Below, in pieces: positions 44,368 to 51,473 of a DNA stretch of 64,000 bases (its first letter is position 1; every line of letters begins with the position of its first letter). Position numbers and translations under genes: made by a program. The DNA comes from Cognataquiflexum gelatinilyticum (lineage in GTDB: Bacteria > Bacteroidota > Bacteroidia > Cytophagales > Cyclobacteriaceae). The stretch lies in NCBI RefSeq assembly GCF_024813435.1, contig NZ_JANAEZ010000001.1:1-64000 (forward strand), written 5' to 3'. The notes below the pieces were generated by a model, which made no database searches, was not told where the DNA came from, and saw nothing but the letters and a program-made list of their open reading frames with translations.

Positions 44368-46242
44368 TCAGTTCTGAGTTTTAGCAGTTTTAAACCCAAA
44401 TTTGGCTTTAATCTTTTTGAAAAATTCAATATATGTCTCCGGTTCAAACAATCTCGCATCTTTCCTTGCCTGTCTGAGAAAAAAGAAGCCAAAAGGCAAC
44501 AATACCAAATTGGAAAACCATGTTCCAAATACAGAGTTGGTCACTCCTTCTTTAGCCCATTTCTCTCCTGTAATTGTAAGCATGTAAAACAAAATGAAGA
44601 AAATGATTGACATCAAAACAGGCATACCCAATCCTCCCTTTTTAATAATAGCTCCCAAAGGTGCTCCAATCATAAACATCACAATACACGCAAAAGCGGT
44701 AGTGTATTTTTGATACCAGGCAATCTCAAACCTTCTGAATTCCCTTTCCAAAGCATCAATTTGAGTCAGTTTGGTACTGAAGTTATTCTTTATAGTCCGG
44801 GCATTGTTCATTCCGACTGTAGCTGCTTTTGATTTGTAATCTCCTTTGAGGATTATTGAATCCAAAGCAGCCTTTTTTTCAATGGTAAAAGTGGAAGTTA
44901 ATTGGGGAGAATTTGAGGTTTCAATGTTTTCCTCTCTTGAAACCAAGCTGTCATTTTCAGATTTTTGGAGGATTGAATCTACATTGCTGATCTGTTTATT
45001 CAATTTTAAAACTTTTCTATTGATCTTCTTATTTGGAACGACTGCATCATTTGCCAATGATTCCATTGAAGTAGGAATATTAACATCTGCAAGTAATTGA
45101 TTTGGATCAGAAAGGTTAGGAATGGAATCTTTTTCAAAAACCAATTCTCTTTCAATTACATTAACTGAATCAAATCCACCATTAAAAGCTTGTTGATTTA
45201 ATGAATCCTGCGGTTTAGAAGCAGTCAAATTCATACTGAGATCTGCTTTATTTTGTAAAGCTGCCTTGGCTATTTTGAGAGAATCATCTCTTTCTTTTCT
45301 TCTTACAATTTCCGCAGGAGGTGTTAATTTCCTGTCCCTCGTAAAATACGGATAAGAGGACTCAGTATTCAGGAAATTATAATAGACAATTTGGTTGATT
45401 TCAGAATTCATGGAATCAAGCCCGAGTTTGAGTTGTGCTATGTTTTTTATTGATCGGTTGGTTGACCATAAATCCTCGGGAGTCCTATTTAACTGAAAAG
45501 AGGCAAGGTCAAATACAATCTGATTCTCTGAAAAAGTTGTCCTGCTAAGGTCTACAGGTTTTTCATTGATACCTCTTTGGGATCTTGATTCTTCATAACT
45601 GACTCCATGATATAAAGTCAATTTCATATAGTTGTCATTAAAAAATGGTTCCATCCTTCCTGAATCCGCCATTATCACATTTATATTTCCTTGTCCTTCA
45701 GAATGGTTGTAAATGATGATATCATTAAGCCTTACTTCATCAAGTTTTTTATTCACTTTGATGCTGTAATTTGGAATTCCATTGTAAAAAACACCCTCTT
45801 TAATATCAAGGGCAGGTGACTTCATCCTGATATCATACAGCAATCCAAATGTTTTAAGATTTACTTTTGGTACCAGATAATTATTGGAAAGGAAAGCAGC
45901 AACAGTAAGGAACAATACAAAAACACCTATCGGCAATAGCGCCCTGACCAAGGATATGCCTGCACTCTTCAAAGCAGTAAGTTCAAAATGTTCTCCAAGA
46001 TTACCAAAAGTCATCAGAGCGGAAAGGAGAACCGCTAATGGTAAAGCCATAGGGGAAATACTAATAACAAAATAAGAAAAAAGCTCCATGTAAATCCAAA
46101 AACTTAAGCCCTTGCCAAAGATTTCGTCAAAATATTTGAGCATATTTACTGTGAGTAGAATAAAATCCACCACCACAAAGGTCAAAAAGAAGGGGCCTAT
46201 AAAAGACCCCAAAATCAATTTATCTATTTTTTTCATTAACAA
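44368..46242 (-). CDS. LptF/LptG family lipopolysaccharide export permease
   Basis: 624 residues, with three hydrophobic helices near the N-terminus (SFIGPFFLTFVVVDFILLTV, SYFVISISPMALPLAVLLSA, LFLTVAAFLSNNYLV) and three near the C-terminus (FACIVMFMIGAPLGAIIKKG, MSIIFFILFYMLTITG, FSNLVLLPFGFFFLR). Between them is the periplasmic beta-jellyroll (about 130-260) followed by a long low-complexity Ser/Asn/Lys-rich insert (about 270-500). GAPLGAIIKKGGLG is the family signature. It works with LptB to pull LPS from the inner membrane. The insert makes it much longer than proteobacterial LptF/G (~360). Confidence 0.85.
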   Translation of the reverse strand: MLMKKIDKLILGSFIGPFFLTFVVVDFILLTVNMLKYFDEIFGKGLSFWIYMELFSYFVISISPMALPLAVLLSALMTFGNLGEHFELTALKSAGISLVRALLPIGVFVLFLTVAAFLSNNYLVPKVNLKTFGLLYDIRMKSPALDIKEGVFYNGIPNYSIKVNKKLDEVRLNDIIIYNHSEGQGNINVIMADSGRMEPFFNDNYMKLTLYHGVSYEESRSQRGINEKPVDLSRTTFSENQIVFDLASFQLNRTPEDLWSTNRSIKNIAQLKLGLDSMNSEINQIVYYNFLNTESSYPYFTRDRKLTPPAEIVRRKERDDSLKIAKAALQNKADLSMNLTASKPQDSLNQQAFNGGFDSVNVIERELVFEKDSIPNLSDPNQLLADVNIPTSMESLANDAVVPNKKINRKVLKLNKQISNVDSILQKSENDSLVSREENIETSNSPQLTSTFTIEKKAALDSIILKGDYKSKAATVGMNNARTIKNNFSTKLTQIDALEREFRRFEIAWYQKYTTAFACIVMFMIGAPLGAIIKKGGLGMPVLMSIIFFILFYMLTITGEKWAKEGVTNSVFGTWFSNLVLLPFGFFFLRQARKDARLFEPETYIEFFKKIKAKFGFKTAKTQN

Positions 46243-46312
46243 TTAAGTCCTCTACAAAGGATTCTAACGGCAAAGGTTAAAAATATTTTCAAAAGAAAAG
46301 AAAATACTCCAA

Positions 46313-46708
46313 TTAACCCCCGATAATTTCTTTGAGCGTATGGATTAGACTTTCCCAAATTGACTCCAACTCCTCATCATCATAAGAATCACTGTAATCT
46401 ATGACTTTCAAAAACATGGTTTGGGTCAGTTCATTTTCATCCACTTTAAATTCGATAAAAGAATTGTCCTTTTCCTCCGGATTTGTAGGATCAAAAAATT
46501 CAAACTTCACATGAATATTTGTCCTAAGTGCTGTGATTCTGGCATAATGATCTTCGCCATCAAAATGAAACTTATAAGTCTTATCCTCATTGATGTTTAC
46601 ATCATCCGCAAACCATTCAGCCAATCCACTTGCTGTACTTAAATATGGAAATAAAATTTTCCTTGAAGTATTGATTTGATAATCAGCAACAAACTTATTT
46701 TTTACCAT
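46313..46708 (-). CDS. START-like domain protein
   Basis: 131 residues with the Bret_v1/SRPBCC outline: start VADYQINTSRKILFPYLSTA, then GLAEWFADDVN, strands and a long C-terminal helix (ESIWESLIHTLKEIIGG). Family of small ligand-binding helix-grip proteins related to AHSA1, conserved in Bacteroidota. No ligand is known. It precedes the LptF/G gene on the same strand by about 70 bp. Confidence 0.8.
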   Translation of the reverse strand: MVKNKFVADYQINTSRKILFPYLSTASGLAEWFADDVNINEDKTYKFHFDGEDHYARITALRTNIHVKFEFFDPTNPEEKDNSFIEFKVDENELTQTMFLKVIDYSDSYDDEELESIWESLIHTLKEIIGG

Positions 46709-46800
46709 TATTACATTAATTTAGTTAACAAAAAGTCACTTTTTTTGGAGCATTTTGTTTGCAATTCAAGACTTAAGACCTCATATTTGCAATCCGATTT

Positions 46801-46861
46801 GGCGAGGTAGCTCAGTTGGTTAGAGCGCAGGATTCATATCCGCCGCGGCGGACAGGGGTTT
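46801..46861 (+). pseudogene. tRNA-Met 5' fragment interrupted by a GC palindrome
   Basis: The first 38 nt (46801-46838) equal the 5' part of the intact tRNA-Met up to ATTCATA in the anticodon loop. Then comes the palindrome TCCGCCGCGGCGGA (46839-46852), ACAGGGGTT, and unrelated sequence. The 3' anticodon stem, T-arm and acceptor strand are missing, so it cannot fold as a tRNA. Confidence 0.85.
46839..46852. repeat. 14-bp GC palindrome, copy 1
   Basis: Perfect palindrome TCCGCCGCGGCGGA placed immediately after ATTCATA of the tRNA anticodon loop. Identical copies lie at 47356-47369 and 47713-47726, in the same tRNA position. Confidence 0.95.
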
Positions 46862-46903
46862 CGATCTAACTAATTGTACCTGTTCTTTTCGATTTCATTA
46901 CCT

Positions 46904-46977
46904 GGCGAGGTAGCTCAGTTGGTTAGAGCGCAGGATTCATAACCCTGAGGTCAGGGGTTCAACTCCCCTCCTCGCTA
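46904..46977 (+). tRNA. tRNA-Met (anticodon CAU)
   Basis: Intact 74-nt cloverleaf: acceptor GGCGAGG/CCTCGCT (first pair G-T), D-arm AGCTCAGTTGGTTAGAGC, anticodon stem CAGGA/CCCTG (last pair A-C) with loop TTCATAA, variable loop AGGTC, T-arm AGGGGTTCAACTCCCCT. Sequence resembles elongator Met; a CAU-bearing tRNA-Ile is a less likely alternative. CCA is not encoded. It heads the GIY-YIG repeat array. Confidence 0.95.
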
Positions 46978-46981
46978 CATA

Positions 46982-47008
46982 AAGCTTCTCCTTTGAGAGG
47001 CTTTTTTT
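46982..47008 (+). terminator. Terminator behind tRNA-Met (unit 1)
   Basis: AAGCTTCTC (46982-46990) pairs with GAGAGGCTT (46995-47003; one G-T pair), loop CTTT, then a T-run. Copies follow the two tRNA 3' fragments (47400-47427 and 47757-47786). Confidence 0.9.
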
Positions 47009-47027
47009 ATTTCTATTATTTTTAAAT

Positions 47028-47343
47028 ATGTATACTGTATACGTCCTATATTCTTTTTCGGCCTCCCGATTTTACACCGGAATGACCTCAGATCTCATAA
47101 CCCGTTTCAAGTTTCACAACGAGAAAGGAATCAAAGGTTTCNNNNNNNNNNNNNNNNNNNNNNNNNNNNNNNNNNNNNNNNNNNNNNNNNNNNNNNNNNN
47201 NNNNNNNNNNNNNNNNNNNNNNNNNNNNNNNNNNNNNNNNGTTTTTTGAAGATAAATCAAAGGCACTTCAAAGGGAAACAGAACTCAAATCAGGCAAGGG
47301 AAGAGATTGGATTAAATCAAATATTCTTCCACTTTATATGTAG
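47028..47343 (+). CDS. GIY-YIG nuclease family protein, copy 1 (interrupted by an assembly gap)
   Basis: The first 38 residues, starting MYTVYVLYSFSASRFYTGMT, and the last ~33, ending KGRDWIKSNILPLYM, match copy 2 (one substitution, Val6 instead of Gly6). The middle is a run of N whose length breaks the frame. If the gap is filled with copy 2 sequence (38 nt), the gene is open and 84 residues long. It belongs to the small UPF0213/YhbQ-like GIY-YIG group: YVL...YTG near the N-terminus, Arg/His helix, and the catalytic Glu in LQRETEL. Starts 20 bp past the tRNA terminator. Confidence 0.8.
47142..47240. other. Run of 99 N (assembly gap)
   Basis: The gap lies inside GIY-YIG copy 1. Copy 2 has 38 nt in the same place, so the true missing length is probably 38 nt and the 99-N size is only an estimate. 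A near-identical repeat on the other side explains why assembly failed here. Confidence 0.95.
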
Positions 47344-47344
47344 C

Positions 47345-47395
47345 AAGGATTCATATCCGCCGCGGCGGACAGCGGTTCAACTCCCCTCCTCGCTA
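47345..47395 (+). pseudogene. tRNA-Met 3' fragment with GC palindrome, copy 2
   Basis: AAGGATTCATA, the palindrome TCCGCCGCGGCGGA (47356-47369), ACAGC, and then GGTTCAACTCCCCTCCTCGCT identical to the tRNA-Met T-arm and acceptor. There is no 5' half. It begins just after the stop codon of GIY-YIG copy 1 and is followed by the same terminator as the intact tRNA. Confidence 0.9.
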
Positions 47396-47399
47396 CATC

Positions 47400-47427
47400 A
47401 AGCTTCTCCTTTGAGAGGCTTTTTTTA
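47400..47427 (+). terminator. Terminator behind the first tRNA 3' fragment
   Basis: AAGCTTCTC (47400-47408) pairs with GAGAGGCTT (47413-47421), loop CTTT, then T-run. Same sequence as the tRNA-Met terminator. Confidence 0.85.
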
Positions 47428-47445
47428 TTTCTATTATTTTTAAAT

Positions 47446-47700
47446 ATGTATACTGTATACGGCCTATATTCTTTTTCGGCCTCCCGATTTTACACCGGAA
47501 TGACCTCAGATCTCATAACCCGTTTCAAGTTTCACAACGAGAAAGGAATCAAAGGTTTCACAACTCGATTTAGGCCTTGGTACTGCATCCATGTGGAGTT
47601 TTTTGAAGATAAATCAAAGGCACTTCAAAGGGAAACAGAACTCAAATCAGGCAAGGGAAGAGATTGGATTAAATCAAATATTCTTCCACTTTATATGTAG
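47446..47700 (+). CDS. GIY-YIG nuclease family protein, copy 2
   Basis: 84 residues, intact. The GIY-YIG core is MYTVYGLYSFSASRFYTGMT, so the usual YVL of the first motif is YGL here (Val6 to Gly versus copy 1). TRFKFHNEKG is the Arg/His helix, RPWYCIHVEFFEDKSKAL the middle strand and helix, and Glu in LQRETELKSGKGRDWIK the metal-binding residue. Small single-domain members of this group are DNA nucleases of unclear role. The stop codon abuts a tRNA-Met 3' fragment, and the unit repeats every ~357 bp. Confidence 0.85.
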   Translation: MYTVYGLYSFSASRFYTGMTSDLITRFKFHNEKGIKGFTTRFRPWYCIHVEFFEDKSKALQRETELKSGKGRDWIKSNILPLYM

Positions 47701-47701
47701 C

Positions 47702-47755
47702 AAGGATTCATATCCGCCGCGGCGGACAGCGGTTCAACTCCCCTCCTCGCTACAT
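47702..47755 (+). pseudogene. tRNA-Met 3' fragment with GC palindrome, copy 3
   Basis: Same composition as copy 2: AAGGATTCATA, palindrome (47713-47726), ACAGC, T-arm and acceptor of tRNA-Met. It follows the stop of GIY-YIG copy 2 and ends the array, with the third copy of the terminator downstream. Confidence 0.9.
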
Positions 47756-47756
47756 A

Positions 47757-47786
47757 AAGCTTCTCCTTTGAGAGGCTTTTTTTTTT
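47757..47786 (+). terminator. Terminator behind the second tRNA 3' fragment
   Basis: AAGCTTCTC (47757-47765) pairs with GAGAGGCTT (47770-47778) with loop CTTT and a longer T-run. Sequence beyond it no longer matches the repeat. Confidence 0.85.
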
Positions 47787-47992
47787 ATTCCTATTTCAGT
47801 TTTATCCATAAATTTTAACACCAAATCGACATAATCGTTTCCAAATTTTTTGATTGCAAACTAATCCTGTTTTCTTACAGGCCTATTATGGTCGGCATTC
47901 TGTAGATTTTTGGGATTGGTTTTATGAATTGTAGGACATTTGTAATATAGCAAAAAATCCCAAATTGACCTTGTCCAATTAAAAAATAGCTA

Positions 47993-48020
47993 TAAAAAAA
48001 AGCCCCGGTTTGGGGCTTTT
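47993..48020 (-). terminator. Terminator of the thrS-infC-rpmI-rplT operon
   Basis: AAAAGCCCC (47998-48006) pairs with GGGGCTTTT (48012-48020), loop of 5. The minus strand ends in a T-run. It lies about 25 bp after the rplT stop. Between it and the repeat array there is ~205 bp with no recognisable gene. Confidence 0.9.
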
Positions 48021-48045
48021 ACAATTAAAATAAGAAAGTGCGTTC

Positions 48046-48390
48046 TTATTTTACTTTTTCAACAACAGCTTTGAATGCCTCAGGATGGTTCATAGCCAAA
48101 TCTGCAAGAACTTTTCTGTTCAATTCGATATCTGCTTTTTTCAACAATCCCATAAATTGAGAGTAAGAGATGCCATATTCCCTGGCACCTGCATTGATAC
48201 GCTGAATCCATAAAGCCCTGAATTCTCTTTTCTTGGCTTTTCTGTCTCTATACGCGTATTGTAAACCTTTTTCGTACTTGTTTTTGGCTACTGTCCAAAC
48301 GTTTTTACCTCTTCCGAAGTAGCCTTTTGTTGCTTTAAGGACTTTCTTTCTTCTTGCTCTTGAAGCGACGGAGTTTACTGATCTTGGCAT
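48046..48390 (-). CDS. rplT: 50S ribosomal protein L20
   Basis: 114 residues, normal length. Basic N-terminus PRSVNSVASRARRKKVLKAT, then GYFGRGKNVW, and the globular C-terminal part RALWIQRINAGAREYGISYS. Assembly protein of the large subunit. Last gene of the operon; 111 bp separate it from rpmI. Confidence 0.97.
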   Translation of the reverse strand: MPRSVNSVASRARRKKVLKATKGYFGRGKNVWTVAKNKYEKGLQYAYRDRKAKKREFRALWIQRINAGAREYGISYSQFMGLLKKADIELNRKVLADLAMNHPEAFKAVVEKVK

Positions 48391-48501
48391 AATTTTTTGA
48401 TTTTTTGACCCTTGGTGCCAACCTTTTTCTCAGTTGATCTTGTAGACCGAAGCGCCTGGTGAATAAATAAACCTAATTTTCAATAGAAATAAGATAACGG
48501 A

Positions 48502-48699
48502 TCAACCGATTCTCAACATTGCTTTTACTCTTCCTTCATCTGATTCATGAACCATTCCCATTTTAGTAAGATTTCTCTTTCTTTTGGTTGATTTTTTGGT
48601 CAGGATGTGGCTTTTGTAAGCATGCTTTCTTTTGATTTTACCGGTTCCCGTTAAGGCAAACCTTTTTTTTGCACCTGATTTTGTTTTTACTTTAGGCAT
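48502..48699 (-). CDS. rpmI: 50S ribosomal protein L35
   Basis: 65 residues. MPKVKTKSGAKKRFALTGTG followed by KIKRKHAYKSHILTKKSTKRKRNL is the L35 pattern. Lies 21 bp after infC. Confidence 0.97.
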   Translation of the reverse strand: MPKVKTKSGAKKRFALTGTGKIKRKHAYKSHILTKKSTKRKRNLTKMGMVHESDEGRVKAMLRIG

Positions 48700-48720
48700 A
48701 ACTGTGTTTGTTTGTTGAAA

Positions 48721-49305
48721 TTATTTCTTTGATGACTTCGGAGCCAAGAATAGAAACATTCGTTTTCCTTCCAATTTGGGAAGCTGCTCTACTTGGGCAT
48801 ATTCCTCAAGCTCCTGCGCAAATCTCAATAACAACATCTCTCCTCTTTCCTTAAATACGATAGACCTTCCCACGAAATGAACATAAGCTTTAACTTTTGC
48901 CCCTTCCTTTAGAAAGTTGATGGCATGTTTCAATTTAAAATTGAAATCATGATCGTCAGTATTCGGTCCAAATCTGATTTCTTTTAGAACAGTCTTCGCA
49001 GCATTGGCTTTGATTTCCTTTTGCTTCTTTTTCTGTTCGTATTTAAATTTCGCATAGTCAATCACCTTACATACAGGTGGAGTGGCATTTGGAGAAATTT
49101 CTACGAGATCAAGTTCATTCTCTTCAGCTACCTTAAGGGCCTGAGCGAGCGTCAAAACAGCGTTTCCGCCTTCTACGTAGTCTCCTACAACTCTGACTTC
49201 CCTTGCTCTGATCCTGTCGTTAACCTTATAAGGTTCTTCTTGTCTCTGTCTGAACGGTGGTTTTCCTTTCAAATTCTTATTGTTATTTAATGAAATTGCG
49301 TGCAA
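48721..49305 (-). CDS. infC: Translation initiation factor IF-3, non-ATG start
   Basis: About 190 residues. The N-terminal domain includes EEPYKVNDRIRAREVRVVGD and VCKVIDYAKFKYEQKKKQKE; the C-terminal domain includes EIRFGPNTDDHDF and KVKAYVHFVGRSIVFKERG. IF-3 keeps the 30S subunit free and checks start codons. No ATG exists in frame before the conserved region. The frame opens only 9 nt upstream of a TTG (49303-49305), and an ATT, the classical infC start, lies at 49294-49296, so the start is TTG or ATT. Follows thrS by ~53 bp. Confidence 0.95.
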   Translation of the reverse strand: MHAISLNNNKNLKGKPPFRQRQEEPYKVNDRIRAREVRVVGDYVEGGNAVLTLAQALKVAEENELDLVEISPNATPPVCKVIDYAKFKYEQKKKQKEIKANAAKTVLKEIRFGPNTDDHDFNFKLKHAINFLKEGAKVKAYVHFVGRSIVFKERGEMLLLRFAQELEEYAQVEQLPKLEGKRMFLFLAPKSSKK

Positions 49306-49358
49306 ATATCGGAATTAATTTGAGATTTAAAAAATCTGCTTGATTATTACCGATTAAA

Positions 49359-51308
49359 TTAATTTTTTATAGACTCTCCTTTTATTCCTTTGAAATAGGA
49401 TACAAACTCAACCGGAGATAAACTTCCTATATCGCCTTCCCCGTGCTTCCTCACAGAAATTTTACCTTCCTGTTGCTCTTTCTCCCCTACGATCAACATA
49501 AAAGGGATTTTCTTAACTTCCGCATCCCGGATTTTCCTTCCGATTTTTTCGTCTCTGTTGTCAATCAAGCCGATGATGTCGCTCTCTTCAAGGATGGCCT
49601 TGACCTCTTCCGCATATTCGATGAATTTCTCTGAAATCGGAAGAATGGTAATCTGCTCCGGTGAAAGCCATAACGGGAAATTTCCTGCACAATGCTCAAT
49701 CAAAACTGCAACAAATCTCTCCAAGGAACCAAACGGTGCCCGGTGAATCATCACAGGTCTGTGCTTCTGATTATCCGAACCTATATATTCCAACTGGAAC
49801 CTTTCGGGAAGGTTATAATCAACCTGAATAGTTCCCAATTGCCATTTGCGGCCCAGTGCGTCTTTAACCATGAAATCCAGTTTTGGACCATAGAAAGCGG
49901 CTTCGCCCAATTCAGTGACAGTTTCCAATCCTTTCTCAGCGGCGGCTTCCACAATTGCAGATTCTGCTTTTTCCCAAGCTTCGTCTGTTCCAATGTATTT
50001 TTCCTTTTTCTCAGGATCTCTCAATGATATCTGCGCAGTATAGTCATCAAATCCCAAGGCTTTGAATACATATAAAACTAAGTCAATGACTTTAATGAAT
50101 TCCTCCTTGACCTGATCAGGTCTGCAGAAAATATGTGCATCATCCTGTGTAAATCCACGAACTCTGGTCAATCCATGCAATTCCCCGCTTTGTTCATAGC
50201 GATAAACAGTTCCAAACTCAGCATATCTAATCGGAAGATCCTTATATGACCTTGGCTTGTGCTTGTAAATCTCACAATGATGGGGGCAATTCATTGGCTT
50301 CAACAAAAACTCCTCTCCCTCATTAGGAGTATGGATTGGCTGAAAGGAATCCTTCCCGTACTTCTCATAATGACCGGAAGTTTCATAAAGTGCCTTATGT
50401 CCAATATGTGGTGTCACCACTTGTTGATACCCTGATTTATCCTGGGCCTTCTTCATGAAGTTTACCAACCGCTCACGAAGCAGTGTTCCCTTTGGCAACC
50501 AAAGCGGTAAACCCATTCCCACTTTTTCAGAGAAAGTAAACAGCTCCAATTCCCTTCCCAGCTTCCTGTGGTCACGCTTTTTGGCTTCTTCAAGCATAAA
50601 AAGGTAATCCTGCAGTTCTTTGGCTTTTGGAAAAGTAATGCCATAAAGACGGGTCAGCATCTTGTTTTTTTCATCCCCTCTCCAATAAGCTCCCGCGATA
50701 TTGAGCAATTTTACGGATTTGATAAAACCCGTGTTTGGAATATGCGGACCGCGGCAAAGGTCTGTGAAGTTGCCCTGCTCGTAGAAAGTAATTGAACCAT
50801 CTTCAAGTCCTTCCAACAAATCAAGTTTGTAGGGATCATTTTTTTCAGTGAAATAGGCTATTGCTTCTTTCTTAGGAACTTCCTTTCTGATAAAATCGCT
50901 TTTCAGTTTGGCCAATTCCATCATTTTGGCCTCTATCTTTTCGAGTTCAGTGCCATCGATGGACTTATCCCCAAAATCAACGTCATAATAAAAGCCGTTT
51001 TCCAAAGGAGGACCGATTCCGAACTTTGTGCCTGGGTAAAGCGCTTCCAATGCTTCTGCCATCAGGTGGGCTGAGGAGTGCCAAAAAGTATTTTTTCCTT
51101 CCGGGTCATTCCAGGTCAATAACTGAACTTTGGAATCTTGGTGAATGGGCCTGCTTGAGTCCCAAACTTCACCGTTTACTTTTGCTGCAAGTACATTTCT
51201 GGCTAGACCCTCGCTGATACTAAGTGCAATTTGTAGCCCCGAAACTCCTTTTCCATACTCCCTGACCGAACCGTCGGGAAGTGTAATGTTGATCTGTTGG
51301 TTAGACAT
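49359..51308 (-). CDS. thrS: Threonyl-tRNA synthetase
   Basis: 649 residues, complete. N-terminal TGS domain (INITLPDGSVREYGKG), editing domain with HSSAHLMAEAL and the HxxxC-type zinc site, class II core with motif 2 (FGTVYRYEQSGELHGLTRVR) and motif 3 (MIHRAPFGSLERF), and a C-terminal anticodon-binding domain. Charges tRNA-Thr; a tRNA-Thr(UGU) gene is elsewhere in the window. Heads the operon and has a conspicuous leader hairpin. Confidence 0.97.
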   Translation of the reverse strand: MSNQQINITLPDGSVREYGKGVSGLQIALSISEGLARNVLAAKVNGEVWDSSRPIHQDSKVQLLTWNDPEGKNTFWHSSAHLMAEALEALYPGTKFGIGPPLENGFYYDVDFGDKSIDGTELEKIEAKMMELAKLKSDFIRKEVPKKEAIAYFTEKNDPYKLDLLEGLEDGSITFYEQGNFTDLCRGPHIPNTGFIKSVKLLNIAGAYWRGDEKNKMLTRLYGITFPKAKELQDYLFMLEEAKKRDHRKLGRELELFTFSEKVGMGLPLWLPKGTLLRERLVNFMKKAQDKSGYQQVVTPHIGHKALYETSGHYEKYGKDSFQPIHTPNEGEEFLLKPMNCPHHCEIYKHKPRSYKDLPIRYAEFGTVYRYEQSGELHGLTRVRGFTQDDAHIFCRPDQVKEEFIKVIDLVLYVFKALGFDDYTAQISLRDPEKKEKYIGTDEAWEKAESAIVEAAAEKGLETVTELGEAAFYGPKLDFMVKDALGRKWQLGTIQVDYNLPERFQLEYIGSDNQKHRPVMIHRAPFGSLERFVAVLIEHCAGNFPLWLSPEQITILPISEKFIEYAEEVKAILEESDIIGLIDNRDEKIGRKIRDAEVKKIPFMLIVGEKEQQEGKISVRKHGEGDIGSLSPVEFVSYFKGIKGESIKN

Positions 51309-51333
51309 TTAAAATTTTTACTTGATGAAACAT

Positions 51334-51355
51334 CACACCTTTACAAACAGGTGTG
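51334..51355 (-). promoter_or_regulatory. thrS leader hairpin with a tRNA-Thr anticodon-like loop
   Basis: On the minus strand CACACCT pairs with AGGTGTG, closing the loop GTTTGTAA. Its last seven bases TTTGTAA match the anticodon loop CTTGTAA of this genome's tRNA-Thr(UGU) at six of seven places, including U33, the UGU triplet and two A. The hairpin ends 25 nt before the thrS ATG. In E. coli, ThrRS represses its own mRNA by binding such a mimic. The plus-strand T-run after it would suit a terminator, but no plus-strand gene needs one. Confidence 0.45.
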
Positions 51356-51473
51356 TTTTTGATTTGCAAATATGCGAATTGATGTTGGCTTTTTTTAAGA
51401 TATAAGGAACAAACTCCATTATTTTTTTGAATTCAGGATAGGCCTTCAAAACCCCAATCCAAATGTTTTTTCC

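Noticed and set aside
46801..46900. A second functional tRNA-Met
   Set aside because: T-arm and acceptor 3' strand are absent after the palindrome, so no cloverleaf can form.
47028..47443. Two short separate genes in GIY-YIG copy 1 region
   Set aside because: They arise from the wrong number of N in the gap; with 38 nt filled in, one continuous gene results.
51334..51360. Reading the thrS leader hairpin as a simple plus-strand terminator
   Set aside because: No plus-strand gene ends there. It remains the main alternative to the tRNA-mimic idea, so the feature is given low confidence.
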